DNA of 21,817 nucleotides from Archaeoglobaceae archaeon (GCA_027016055.1 JALWBF010000161.1:1-21817), one strand, 5' to 3'. Positions 12,065 to 19,976 are shown, counted from the stretch's first letter. The notes: generated by a model from the letters alone, not told the origin. Numbers and translations are program-made.

Positions 12065-13005
12065 TCGAGCCTTTCGAGCAAGCTGGCGACGATTATCGGC
12101 AGTAAAACCGTTGCATCTCCGTAAACGGTTACGTGTTTAGCCCTTTCGCTTACCTTACCCCATGATATCGCCTCCCTAACCCTCGCACCGCTCAAACTTC
12201 CGTCCCATTCAACGGCCGTTGTGATGTAAACGACGTAGTCCAAGCCTCCCTTGAACTGATTCCACCATATCGTATGATGCTTACTAATTCCGCCGCCTAT
12301 TATCAATGCTCCGGTTTTTTCTGCATTGAAAACCATGTCGCTCAACTCATCCTCATCCTTAAGCACATCGACGATGAAATCCCTGTGAGTCTGATAGAAT
12401 ATCCAAAGCTGACTTCCCACAGCCCCATCCGTTATGCCCGGAACGAACATCGGAATTCTGTTCTTCCAACACCAATATATTATCGAACTCTCGGCATTCT
12501 GCTCTTCTTCGAGCCTTTTTCCGATCTCCCAAATGAGCTCCCTCGTCGAAAGTCTTCTTTTCTCAGCGTATATCTCTTCGAGCATAGGCTGAAGCTTTTC
12601 CTCAATTATCAACCCGTAGCTCTCGTTAGGCGCCAAAACGTTGCCGATCCTGTTTATTCCCTTCCTATGTAACTCTGCATCGTCTAACATAAAGCTGCCG
12701 TGGTAGTAATCTCTCCAAACCCTCGCAAGATCGTGATCGAGCGTTCCGCAAGTTGTTACGATCACATCCACGAGCCTTCGCTTCACGAGCTCGACTATCA
12801 CGCCCCTCGTTCCGGTCGCAACTATGCATGCCGGAAAGGAAAGAAATACGATTGTATCTCTATCTTTAACCATCTCCTCGACTATATCCACAGCAACTGC
12901 CAGATCCTTAGCCGTAAAGCCGCCCGACTTAAACAACTGCTCGACGAGCTCGTTTACGCTCATTTTTTCCCTTAGCCTTATATCCTCAACCCTCGGAAGA
13001 TCCAT
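12061..13005 (-). CDS. dys: Deoxyhypusine synthase
   Basis: Transfers the aminobutyl group of spermidine to a lysine of aIF5A, using NAD, the first step of hypusine or deoxyhypusine formation. The 314-residue protein carries the family hallmarks: FLSFPACIVATGTRGVIVEL, TTCGTLDHDLARV, VPGITDGAVGSQL, IIGGGISKHHTIWW, and SGARVREAISWGKV with the catalytic Lys at about 284. A TATA-like stretch at 13026-13036 is about 26 nt from ATG 13005, giving a leaderless start. A C/D sRNA on the same strand ends immediately upstream of that TATA box. The MTA phosphorylase at 1402-2253 belongs to the same polyamine economy, though the genes are far apart. Confidence 0.95.
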   Translation of the reverse strand: MDLPRVEDIRLREKMSVNELVEQLFKSGGFTAKDLAVAVDIVEEMVKDRDTIVFLSFPACIVATGTRGVIVELVKRRLVDVIVTTCGTLDHDLARVWRDYYHGSFMLDDAELHRKGINRIGNVLAPNESYGLIIEEKLQPMLEEIYAEKRRLSTRELIWEIGKRLEEEQNAESSIIYWCWKNRIPMFVPGITDGAVGSQLWIFYQTHRDFIVDVLKDEDELSDMVFNAEKTGALIIGGGISKHHTIWWNQFKGGLDYVVYITTAVEWDGSLSGARVREAISWGKVSERAKHVTVYGDATVLLPIIVASLLERLD

Positions 13006-13037
13006 GCCTAAAGGTTTGCGAAGGACTTAAAAATTTT

Positions 13038-13099
13038 GAAACCTCAGAACCGTGGAGGTTCATCACGATTCAGCATGTGCAAATTTCATCATCGGCTTC
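13038..13099 (-). ncRNA. C/D box methylation-guide sRNA
   Basis: On the minus strand: box C ATGATGA (13086-13092), a 12-nt guide (13074-13085), D' CTGA (13070-13073), a 3-nt spacer, C' GTGATGA (13060-13066), a 12-nt guide (13048-13059) and D CTGA (13044-13047). GAAGCC (13094-13099) pairs with GGTTTC (13038-13043) through six pairs including one G-U, closing the K-turn stem. A TATA-like TTTAAGC lies about 25 nt upstream (13120-13126). The box geometry is the archaeal optimum. Targets are the complements of the guides AATTTGCACATG and ACCTCCACGGTT; I do not recognise them. It fills the gap between deoxyhypusine synthase and the second kptA. Confidence 0.88.
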
Positions 13100-13103
13100 A
13101 AAA

Positions 13104-13112
13104 ATTTTAATT
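13104..13112 (+). promoter_or_regulatory. TATA box of the second kptA gene
   Basis: TTTTAATTC lies about 27 nt upstream of ATG 13135, consistent with a leaderless transcript. It is interleaved with the opposite-strand TATA candidate of the C/D sRNA (13120-13126), so the two promoters occupy the same 25 nt. Confidence 0.45.
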
Positions 13113-13134
13113 CTATTAGCTTAAATCGCTTCCG

Positions 13135-13752
13135 ATGAAACCGCTCGGCGTTTGCGATAAATGCGGGGATTTCGAAGGTTCATGTAAATGCGGTAGCGGG
13201 AAGATTCTGCTAGATGGAAGGAAGAGAGAGCTTGTAAGTAAGTTCTTAAGCGGATTGCTGAGGCATTTTCCGCATTCCTTCGGCATAGAAGTGGATGAGG
13301 AAGGATGGGCTGATTTGGATAAAGTTGCTGAGGTCGTAAAGGAAAGGCACGGCGTTGGAAGGAAGGAGATAGAGTTAATAGTTAAATTCGATCCTAAGGG
13401 TAGGTTCGAGATAAGGAACGAGAAGATTCGAGCCAAATACGGGCACAGCATAAAAGTTAAGGTTGACTGGAGCGAGAGCTCTGAAATTCCTCCAGTGCTT
13501 TACCACGGAACTCATCCGGCAAACGTCCCCTCCATTCTTAAGCAGGGTCTTCTACCGATGAAGAGGAGGGAGGTTCATCTGTCAGAAACGATTCAGGATG
13601 CCATCGAAGTCGGTAGGAGGTATCATCCGAATCCGGCCGTGTTGGCTATAGATGCTAGGGGCATGATCAGGGCCGGGTTTAAAATAAGGAAGAAGGGGAA
13701 GGTTTACACCACGGACTACGTCCCCTTTAAATTTATAAAACGAATCCTGTGA
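13135..13752 (+). CDS. kptA: RNA 2'-phosphotransferase (KptA/Tpt1), conventional copy
   Basis: A 205-residue KptA. The N-terminal Cys4 knuckle is CDKC...CKC (residues 7-19). GLLRHFPHSFGIEVDEEGW is the family's N-lobe signature with the Arg-His pair. IRAKYGHSI follows. The NAD-binding lobe has LYHGTHPANVPSILKQGL, with the family His retained, then EVHLSETIQDA. Homology with the product at 49-681 is clear over the full length (knuckle, RHFP, IRAxYGHS, HLS), but that copy lost the HGT histidine. Archaea splice tRNA by a route that does not leave a 2'-phosphate, so the cellular substrate is not obvious; ADP-ribosylation of RNA 5' ends is a known side activity of the family. The stop lies 37 nt upstream of the next start. 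Confidence 0.93.
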   Translation: MKPLGVCDKCGDFEGSCKCGSGKILLDGRKRELVSKFLSGLLRHFPHSFGIEVDEEGWADLDKVAEVVKERHGVGRKEIELIVKFDPKGRFEIRNEKIRAKYGHSIKVKVDWSESSEIPPVLYHGTHPANVPSILKQGLLPMKRREVHLSETIQDAIEVGRRYHPNPAVLAIDARGMIRAGFKIRKKGKVYTTDYVPFKFIKRIL

Positions 13753-13757
13753 GCAAA

Positions 13758-13767
13758 TTATATATAT
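13758..13767 (+). promoter_or_regulatory. TATA box of the exported protein / ABC exporter operon
   Basis: TTATATATAT lies about 27 nt upstream of ATG 13790, giving a leaderless start at the signal peptide. An in-frame ATG at 13766 falls inside this box and would add eight residues before the signal peptide, so it is not used as the start here. Confidence 0.55.
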
Positions 13768-13789
13768 GCCAATATTCGAAGCTTCTGGG

Positions 13790-15109
13790 ATGAAACTTAC
13801 AGTCGCAATCGCAGTTATCCTGCTTACGATACCCTTAGCATCGGCACAGGTGGTTAAGGTTGAGATGAATCCGCAAACTCTTCTGCCGAACGATGTTGCG
13901 GATTGCAAACTGATAATTTCACTACCACAGCTTACATACATCAGCGGAATATCCTTTTACCATCCGTCAGCCTTAGAAATAAAACCGGATTCAGTTTCAA
14001 GCATCGGCTGGGTTCAGTCCTACGTCCTTCCCTTCACGATTAAAGCCGAGAAGAGCGGGATTTACACGGTAAACGTCATTATAAATACGATGAACGGCAG
14101 CATTAAGCAAACGTTCGTGGTTAGGGTTGAAAGCAAGATGCCTGAGATAGTTCTGGACAGAACTATGTTTACGCTCAACGAAGTAAACGAGGTAGGATTT
14201 TCTATTTCATCTCCGCTTCAGATCAGCAACGTTATCGTAATTCCGATGTTCGATGCTAATCCGAAGGTAATATACGTTAGGAACGGAAGGGGATACTTCA
14301 AGTTCGAGCCGAAGAAACCCGAACCGCTGAGATTCAAGATAGAATTCTACAACGGCAAAAATTACCACGAAATAGTTCAGACGGTGAAAGTTGAATACAG
14401 AAAGAGTAAGGGTGTTTTGATCAACGCAACGCCTGAGTATCCGATCGCGCTGATTGGAGATGTAATAGGTATCGATGTTCGGATTTCGAATCTAAGGCAG
14501 GACAACATATATTCGGTCAAGGTAAACGTATCAAACGGATCTTTCTCGGTGAAATCCGTCGAAATTCCGATGATAAAGGCCGGGGAAACAAAAGTAGTGA
14601 AATTCAAGTGGTGTTCGAGATCTGCCGGGATAAAAAACGTAACCATAGAGGTTACATACTTGGACGAGTTTAACAATAAACATTCCGAGCGCAAAATCGT
14701 GACCATCAAGGTTTTGAACGAAACGACACTTCAGTTCAGCGATATCGAGATCGAGAGAAGTTTGAACGGATTGACGATCACCGGAGACGTCTGCAACAAC
14801 GGTAGAAGCAAGATTTACAACATCTTAGTCTCTGCAAACGGAAAAACTTATTACATAGACTACCTCGATCCTTCCGACTTCGACAGCTTTGAAATCACGA
14901 TTCCGGCTAATGTGAGTAAGGTTCAGCTTAAGGCTACTTGGACGAACGAGATAGGCGAGAAATTCGAGAAATCCTTTGAGGTTAAGGTTTCGAATGTTGA
15001 AACCAATGTAAAGAAGGGAGGAGGCGGAATTCTACCGCTGACGATCTCCCTCATAACGCTCGTCGCGATCTTGATCTTGGTCTTTATAGCTTGGAAGAAA
15101 AGAAGATGA
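13790..15109 (+). CDS. Exported, C-terminally anchored beta-domain protein of an ABC exporter operon
   Basis: A 439-residue protein with a clear signal peptide (MKLTVAIAVILLTIPLASAQ), about 390 residues of repeated beta-sandwich character, and a C-terminal membrane helix after a Gly-rich linker (GGGGILPLTISLITLVAILI) ending in Lys-Lys-Arg-Arg. The beta-domains look like CARDB/COG1361 S-layer-type modules: phrases such as GDVIGIDVRISNLRQDNIY, VEIPMIKAGETKVVKFKW and GDVCNNGRSKIYNI recur with Ig-like spacing. Its stop overlaps the ATPase start by four bases (ATGA), so it is the first gene of a three-gene unit. Proteins of this type next to MacB-like ATPase and permease genes are common in archaea and may act as outside partners of the transporter. 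Cargo is unknown. Confidence 0.8.
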   Translation: MKLTVAIAVILLTIPLASAQVVKVEMNPQTLLPNDVADCKLIISLPQLTYISGISFYHPSALEIKPDSVSSIGWVQSYVLPFTIKAEKSGIYTVNVIINTMNGSIKQTFVVRVESKMPEIVLDRTMFTLNEVNEVGFSISSPLQISNVIVIPMFDANPKVIYVRNGRGYFKFEPKKPEPLRFKIEFYNGKNYHEIVQTVKVEYRKSKGVLINATPEYPIALIGDVIGIDVRISNLRQDNIYSVKVNVSNGSFSVKSVEIPMIKAGETKVVKFKWCSRSAGIKNVTIEVTYLDEFNNKHSERKIVTIKVLNETTLQFSDIEIERSLNGLTITGDVCNNGRSKIYNILVSANGKTYYIDYLDPSDFDSFEITIPANVSKVQLKATWTNEIGEKFEKSFEVKVSNVETNVKKGGGGILPLTISLITLVAILILVFIAWKKRR

Positions 15110-15777
15110 TAGAGCTGATAGATGTCGTAAAGAAGTATAGGATCGGAGTTCATGAGGTAATAGCCTTAAACGGTGTTAGCCTAAGCGTTAGGGATGGGGA
15201 GTTCGTGGCGATAATGGGTCCATCGGGGAGCGGGAAATCGACGTTGCTTCATTTGATAGGCTGTCTCGACAAGCCGACGAGCGGGAAAGTTCTAATAGAC
15301 GGCTTGGATACTTCAAAGCTGAGCGATAGGGAGCTTACGGAGCTTAGAAGGGATAAGATAGGTTTCGTGTTTCAGCAGTATTATCTAATTCCGACGCTTA
15401 CGGCTTTGGAGAACGTCGAGCTTCCGATGGTTTTCAAGGGGATTTCGAAGGAGAAAAGGAGAAGCAGGGCTGAGGAACTGCTCGAACTCGTAGGCTTAAA
15501 GGGGAAGAAGGACAGAAAGCCTAACGAGCTTAGCGGCGGTGAACAGCAAAGGGTGGCGATAGCGAGAGCCTTAGCTAATGAGCCTTCGATTCTGCTTTGT
15601 GATGAGCCTACGGGGAATTTGGATACCAAGAGCGGGAAAGTGGTCATGGAAATAATAAAGAGGTTGAACGTGGAAGAGGGAGTCACCGTTGTTTTGGTTA
15701 CGCACGATCCATCGCTCAAAGTCTACGCGGACAGGGTGATCGGGATTAGGGACGGGAGGATAGTCAATGCTGATTGA
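15106..15777 (+). CDS. ABC transporter ATP-binding protein (MacB/LolD family)
   Basis: A 223-residue ATPase. Walker A GPSGSGKST (38-46), Q-loop VFQQ (88-91), signature LSGGEQQR (142-149), Walker B ILLCDEPTGNLD (from 162) and the switch histidine H200 are all present. DEPTGNLD and the phrase IGCLDKPTSG mark the MacB/LolD subfamily, which powers FtsX-like permeases by mechanotransmission, not classical substrate channelling. ATG 15106 overlaps the preceding stop; a TTG at 15091 would add five residues. The permease gene starts 11 bases inside its 3' end. Confidence 0.94.
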   Translation: MIELIDVVKKYRIGVHEVIALNGVSLSVRDGEFVAIMGPSGSGKSTLLHLIGCLDKPTSGKVLIDGLDTSKLSDRELTELRRDKIGFVFQQYYLIPTLTALENVELPMVFKGISKEKRRSRAEELLELVGLKGKKDRKPNELSGGEQQRVAIARALANEPSILLCDEPTGNLDTKSGKVVMEIIKRLNVEEGVTVVLVTHDPSLKVYADRVIGIRDGRIVNAD

Positions 15778-16879
15778 ACTTGCGTTGAGGAATCTCGCAA
15801 GGACGAAGGTTAGGAGCACCCTTGCAATAATCGGAATTATCATCGGCGTTATGGCTATAAGTTCAATAGGTATATTCGGAGAGAGCTTAAAAGCTGTAAT
15901 TCTCGAGAATTTCAAGGATGTGGCGAATGAGGTGATTATAACACCCAATTACGTTCACGGCTACACATCGATAGATGCGAGGACGGTGAAAAAGATCGAA
16001 AGCATACCATTTGCGGAGCTTGTCATACCTGTTAAAAGCGAATCCGCTTTGGTAGAATGTAAGGAGAAGAAGACATATGCGACCGTTTATGGGATGGACG
16101 TTAGGAAAACGAAAGAGCTTTTCGAGCTTGAGAAGGGAACATATAAGGGTTGCTTAGTCGGTAGCAAGATAGCCGAGTTCTTTAAGCTAAGAGTCGGAAG
16201 CAGGATAACGATTGCAGGAAGGGAATTCAGAGTGAGCGGGATAATAAAGGAAGGGGCAAGGTTCGACATAAACCCGAACTATGCGGTGATACTTCCGCTG
16301 AGGGATTTCGATAGGATATTCAGCGAGGAGTATTCGATGATAATAGTCAAGGTTGAGAGCATCGATAAGATCGAGGCTTTTAAAGAAGCTGTCAATAAAA
16401 TCGTTAACAGGAAGGAGAGCAAGGTTTCGGTGTTTGAGATGAAGATAATCATAGAGAGGATAAAGAGGGTATTCGAGAAGGTAACGCTGTTTCTTATGGC
16501 TATCGCCGGCGTATCATTGCTTGTAGCCGGAATCAGCATTCTGAACATAATGCTTATGTCTACGATCGAAAGAACTAAGGAAATAGGCTTGATGAGGGCT
16601 ATAGGAGCTTATAGGGAAACCATACTTAAGCTGTTCCTAACCGAAGCTTTAATCTTGGGTTTAATAGGAAGCGTTGTGGGCGGTGCTTTGAGTCTCTTAG
16701 GCGGCTACTCGATTGACATGCTCATTTTGAAGACTGCAAAGTATGCCTTCACTCCTTCCTCAATTTTATACGTCCTCATCGGAATTACGTTCGGAATCCT
16801 TACGGCTTTGATTAGTGCCATGTATCCCGCATGGAAGGCGAGCAAGCTTGAGCCGATCGAAGCCTTGAGGTATGAATAA
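15767..16879 (+). CDS. ABC transporter permease (MacB/FtsX family)
   Basis: A 370-residue permease with the four-helix FtsX/MacB layout. TM1 is near residues 15-36 (RSTLAIIGIIIGVMAISSIG), followed by an external domain of about 200 residues (MacB_PCD-like, containing VYGMD, LVGSKIAEFF, ISGII-type motifs). Three C-terminal helices follow, around 245-268, 290-318 and 333-358, and it ends with AWKASKLEPIEALRYE, typical of the family. It overlaps the ATPase gene by 11 bases, so translation is coupled. Together with the exported beta-domain protein it forms a mechanotransducing exporter-like complex at the membrane. Substrate unknown. Confidence 0.93.
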   Translation: MLIELALRNLARTKVRSTLAIIGIIIGVMAISSIGIFGESLKAVILENFKDVANEVIITPNYVHGYTSIDARTVKKIESIPFAELVIPVKSESALVECKEKKTYATVYGMDVRKTKELFELEKGTYKGCLVGSKIAEFFKLRVGSRITIAGREFRVSGIIKEGARFDINPNYAVILPLRDFDRIFSEEYSMIIVKVESIDKIEAFKEAVNKIVNRKESKVSVFEMKIIIERIKRVFEKVTLFLMAIAGVSLLVAGISILNIMLMSTIERTKEIGLMRAIGAYRETILKLFLTEALILGLIGSVVGGALSLLGGYSIDMLILKTAKYAFTPSSILYVLIGITFGILTALISAMYPAWKASKLEPIEALRYE

Positions 16880-17071
16880 CTACGATCGTCGAGTTAACAG
16901 TTTAGAGGTAGATATACCCACACCTAAGCCCAAGCACATCGCTAACGAAGCATTCCCACCAAAAATAGGCTGTAGAAGGTGGAAAATCCCCGCACCGCAA
17001 ATCCCCGCAAAAGCTGAATGCAACGGTTTCGGCAGTAAGATACTTAAAAGTAGTGCAACGATTACTGGCAT
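16880..17071 (-). CDS. Possible small two-helix membrane protein
   Basis: The minus-strand frame from ATG 17071 (an upstream ATG at 17083 is in frame) encodes 63 very hydrophobic residues: MPVIVALLLSILLPK, a loop, then a second hydrophobic half ending CLGLGVGISTSKLLTRRS. The positive C-terminus fits a membrane topology. Its stop abuts the permease stop exactly (16880 against 16879), as in other convergent pairs in this window. GAGGT lies two bases before ATG 17071. Against it: the reading overlaps the start of mptE by two bases, the predicted mptE TATA box lies inside it, and I recognise no family. The plus-strand frame over the same bases looks like a shadow. Confidence 0.4.
   Translation of the reverse strand: MPVIVALLLSILLPKPLHSAFAGICGAGIFHLLQPIFGGNASLAMCLGLGVGISTSKLLTRRS
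17041..17050 (+). promoter_or_regulatory. TATA box of mptE
   Basis: TACTTAAAAG is centred about 24-25 nt upstream of ATG 17070, consistent with a leaderless start. This supports the internal ATG, as opposed to the long in-frame extension reaching back to 16872. Confidence 0.5.
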
Positions 17072-17702
17072 GAACCTCAGCATCTGGTTGAATCGATTTT
17101 ATCCTCAAATTATATCCGATTTCGGATTCAGTAGAGACAGGGATGCAGAATCTGCAAGGATTATACACGAGCTCGGCGGTAACAGGCTTCTCGATTGCTC
17201 GGTTTTAAAGGATAGAATTGCGAATGAAAAGGTAATTGTAGTCGGGGGGGCTGTGAATGGAACCGATGCTAAGGAAATTGCAGAGCCGGGATGGGTCGTG
17301 ATAACGGCCGGAAAGAGCATACTTAAGCTTAAAAAGTTTCTACCCGATTTCGTTCCGGACGTTCACGTTACGGATATGGAAGAACACGACGAAATTCTGA
17401 TCGAGCTCGAAAGGAATGGTTGCATCCTAGTTTTGCATGCTCATGGGGACAATATAGATCGGATAAAATCGGTCGTTCCCAAGCTCAATAGATTCGTTGC
17501 TACAACGCAATCTACGCCATTCGACAGGGTTTACAACTTCGGAGGTTTTACAGACGGCGATCGTGCCGCTATAATTGCTAAGACCTTTAATGCCAAGAGT
17601 ATTAAGCTGATAGGCTTCGATTTCGATAGAGCCGAAGGGATAAAACTGAGAAAGCTAAGATGGGCTAAAAAGATATTAGAATTCGAAGGATTGCTAGATT
17701 AG
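17070..17702 (+). CDS. mptE: 6-hydroxymethyl-7,8-dihydropterin pyrophosphokinase, MptE type
   Basis: Makes the pyrophosphorylated pterin precursor of tetrahydromethanopterin, the C1 carrier of methanogens and Archaeoglobales. The 210-residue protein belongs to the DUF115/MptE family: IVVGGAVNGTDAKEI near residue 57, VVITAGKSILKL, DVHVTDMEEHDEIL with the acidic pair expected for Mg-pyrophosphate binding, VLHAHGDNIDRI, and FGGFTDGDRAAIIA followed by KLIGFDFD. The frame continues upstream to 16872, but that extension lacks family similarity and ATG 17070 has a well-placed TATA box. The stop overlaps the convergent TldD stop by four bases. It supports a methanopterin-based C1 metabolism in the host. 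Confidence 0.88.
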   Translation: MNLSIWLNRFYPQIISDFGFSRDRDAESARIIHELGGNRLLDCSVLKDRIANEKVIVVGGAVNGTDAKEIAEPGWVVITAGKSILKLKKFLPDFVPDVHVTDMEEHDEILIELERNGCILVLHAHGDNIDRIKSVVPKLNRFVATTQSTPFDRVYNFGGFTDGDRAAIIAKTFNAKSIKLIGFDFDRAEGIKLRKLRWAKKILEFEGLLD

Positions 17703-18901
17703 CTAACTACGGCTTCAATTTCAATTGGCGGAGATATTTCAGAAATCGCAAACCCCTTTTCATACCCTATCCTTTCAAAATACTCCTTGCCTACAGCCTT
17801 AATCCTCCTCAAAGCATCCCTTACGGGAATCCTTACTTGATTAACGATTGCCGGACATAATATCTCACCGTTCTTAACATACCAGCAGATTTCGGGGTAT
17901 ATCGTTATTACATCGTTCTGTATTTCAGCCTTAACCAATCCTTCGGCAACGAAACCCTCTCTCATCTCTTCGACCATTTCATCGAACTTCCAGTCACCTT
18001 TCTCAACGAAAAGATTCGTTTGAAATGCCTTCGGAATCGTAAAGACTCCTCTGCCATTTCCCAATGGTTCTTCCCCGTATTTAAATGCGCTCTCTCTTGT
18101 GTGAAGGTATGATATTATTTTTCCATCGTCGATCAAACACTTCTCCTTAGCCAAAACTCCCTCATCGTCGAAGTGATATCCTCCGAAGCCCATCGGGTTG
18201 TCGTAAACCGTAATTCCGCAACCTTCCCCGATTTCGGTTCTTGAGACGTCCGCTTCGAGCTTGTGGACTATCTCATGAACAAACGCGCACGCGCACTCTT
18301 TCGAAAGTATCACGTCGAACTTCGATCCTCTCATTAGCGGATTTAGATACTTCGCCTTCCTCAAACCGTTGATCCTACCTTTTAGCTCATCTATCAAAAA
18401 CTCGAACTTGTCCTCGATCACTTCCAATCCGCCGATTCCACCAATTTGTATCGACGCAACGCCCCCGTTAAGAACGCTGACGTTTAAATCGATAGATTCC
18501 TTCTCCTCCCTAGCATCCGCACCATCGCTCGTTTTAACTTCCCTAAACGTCCTCTCGTAAGTTAAAATTGCTTCGACAAAGCTATCCAGCGTCTTCTCCA
18601 GATCTGCAAGAAGTTCCATCGCGGATTCCTCATCGAAATATCCTCTCTTAAACCTGAAATCCCCCACCGCAAGTTCGGCATCCGCGAGATTTACCCCCTC
18701 ACCCCCTTTGCTTGCGAGTATCTTGGCTTTATCAATCAACTCGTCCAAATTGTTCTCGTTGGTTGACAAGATAGCCCAACGCCTATCCGCAACCCTTACG
18801 GCTTTAAAACAGCTCGAACTCCTGTTGCATTCCACCGAATTACCTCTTACCGCAATCTCGACGACATCCGTTCTCACATTCGTCGTCTGCACGTGCATCA
18901 T
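17699..18901 (-). CDS. TldD/PmbA-family metalloprotease homologue
   Basis: A 400-residue member of the TldD/PmbA (peptidase U62) family. TldD/TldE pairs are metalloproteases that trim unfolded peptides and process some ribosomally made peptide products. The catalytic region is FVHEIVHKLEADVSRTEIGEGCGITVYDNP (given in part: HEIVH at residues 209-213). Where bacterial TldD has HEAVGH (HExxxH), this protein has HEIVH (HExxH), one residue shorter. The C-terminal GEILCPAIVNQVRIPVRDAL block matches the family end. ATG 18901 is used because TTG 18913 lacks support. No TldE partner is in the window. It is divergent from a radical SAM gene with 31 bp between starts, so the two probably share a promoter region. 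Confidence 0.85.
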   Translation of the reverse strand: MMHVQTTNVRTDVVEIAVRGNSVECNRSSSCFKAVRVADRRWAILSTNENNLDELIDKAKILASKGGEGVNLADAELAVGDFRFKRGYFDEESAMELLADLEKTLDSFVEAILTYERTFREVKTSDGADAREEKESIDLNVSVLNGGVASIQIGGIGGLEVIEDKFEFLIDELKGRINGLRKAKYLNPLMRGSKFDVILSKECACAFVHEIVHKLEADVSRTEIGEGCGITVYDNPMGFGGYHFDDEGVLAKEKCLIDDGKIISYLHTRESAFKYGEEPLGNGRGVFTIPKAFQTNLFVEKGDWKFDEMVEEMREGFVAEGLVKAEIQNDVITIYPEICWYVKNGEILCPAIVNQVRIPVRDALRRIKAVGKEYFERIGYEKGFAISEISPPIEIEAVVS

Positions 18902-18932
18902 TAACTTTATCAACGAAGTGTAAAAGACGTTT

Positions 18933-19955
18933 ATGCGTTGCAGTTTGATCGATCAGGGGTTCGAAGCCGGCTCGTGCTTGGTTGAGGTTAACGGAAAATT
19001 TAAGAGGGCTTGCGAAGCCACGCTTAAGCGTAATAACGTTTGGTATAGGCTGATAAAATCGATACACCTATCGAGACCCGAAGATTACCTGAGCATCTAT
19101 CAAAGCGGTTGCAATCACAGCTGTTTGAAGTGCCACTCATGGTATTTCACTCAGATAGCCGACGGCTATTGGCTTTCGACTGATCAGATTGCTGAAATCG
19201 CCAAGGAGTATGAGGAAACCGTTACAGTCAAGGAACCGAGGAAGAGGGCTACGATGTGGCATGCTACGGATTTGTGCAGGCATTGCGGCAGCTGTGTTCT
19301 GAGCGGTAAGAGGGGGAAACTTTGTCCGAACAAACTTTCTAAGGATCAGATCGTTTGGAGTCCTCAAGGATACGGACCGGCGAGAAATATAGTTGCCTTT
19401 ACCGGAGGAGACTTAGTCTGCAGAGCCGAGTTCTACGCTGAAGCTACCGAAAAAATTAAAGAAGAGACGAATTTGTGGGTTTTGATAGAAACGAACGGAT
19501 ACGGGCTGACCCCGAAAAATCTTGATGTTCTTGCGGATGCCGGAGTCGATAGCTTCTGGCTCGACATAAAGGCTTACGATGAAGCAACCTACAGAAGGCT
19601 CTGCGGGACTACAAACCGCTGGATTTTGAAGAGTCCGGAATGGATACTTGAAAGGGGATTCGTTTTGGAAGTATGCACGCTTTACATCCCGGGATGGGTT
19701 GAGGTCGATCAGATAAAGGCTATAGCAAAGCTTGTAGCCGATTTGGATGCCGAGATACCGTTTACAATCCTTGCATACTTTCCGGAATACAAGCTCAACG
19801 TTAGAAGTCCGACCCTAATGGAGATGATAAGGGCATATCTGGCAGTTGAGGAGGTAGGACTTAAGAACGTAAAACTCGGTAATATAGGCGTATTTGCTAA
19901 AACAGAGGAAGAACTTAATATTTTGCTCGGTCTGCTCGGAGATAGGGTTTTATGA
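18933..19955 (+). CDS. Radical SAM protein with an extra ferredoxin-like cluster motif
   Basis: A 340-residue radical SAM enzyme. The SAM-binding cluster motif is C60-x3-C64-x2-C67 in SGCNHSCLKCHSW, and the GGD element is at 158-160 (FTGGDLVC). Between them is C115-x2-C118-x2-C121-x9-C131, a ferredoxin-like pattern that probably holds a second 4Fe-4S cluster, as in glycyl-radical-enzyme activases. WVLIETNGYGLTP and FWLDIKAYDEATYRRLCG are the usual barrel strands of the PflA-like branch. No glycyl radical enzyme is visible nearby, so the substrate is open. ATG 18933 has a TATA-like CTTTATC about 25 nt upstream; no ribosome-binding site is seen. It is divergent from the TldD homologue. Confidence 0.85.
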   Translation: MRCSLIDQGFEAGSCLVEVNGKFKRACEATLKRNNVWYRLIKSIHLSRPEDYLSIYQSGCNHSCLKCHSWYFTQIADGYWLSTDQIAEIAKEYEETVTVKEPRKRATMWHATDLCRHCGSCVLSGKRGKLCPNKLSKDQIVWSPQGYGPARNIVAFTGGDLVCRAEFYAEATEKIKEETNLWVLIETNGYGLTPKNLDVLADAGVDSFWLDIKAYDEATYRRLCGTTNRWILKSPEWILERGFVLEVCTLYIPGWVEVDQIKAIAKLVADLDAEIPFTILAYFPEYKLNVRSPTLMEMIRAYLAVEEVGLKNVKLGNIGVFAKTEEELNILLGLLGDRVL

Positions 19956-19976
19956 AGAGCCCTGCAAGTAAGCACA

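Noticed and set aside
12370..12395. ACGATGA...CTGA in the deoxyhypusine synthase gene
   Set aside because: The C box is degenerate, the guide would be 13 nt, and no second half exists; it is coding sequence.
15599..15625. GTGATGA inside the ABC ATPase gene
   Set aside because: This is the coding sequence for the Walker B region; no D box lies at the right distance.
16872..17069. Long in-frame N-terminal extension of mptE starting at 16872
   Set aside because: It is Pro/Lys-rich without family similarity, overlaps the permease end, and the internal ATG 17070 has a well-placed TATA box and matches the expected MptE start.
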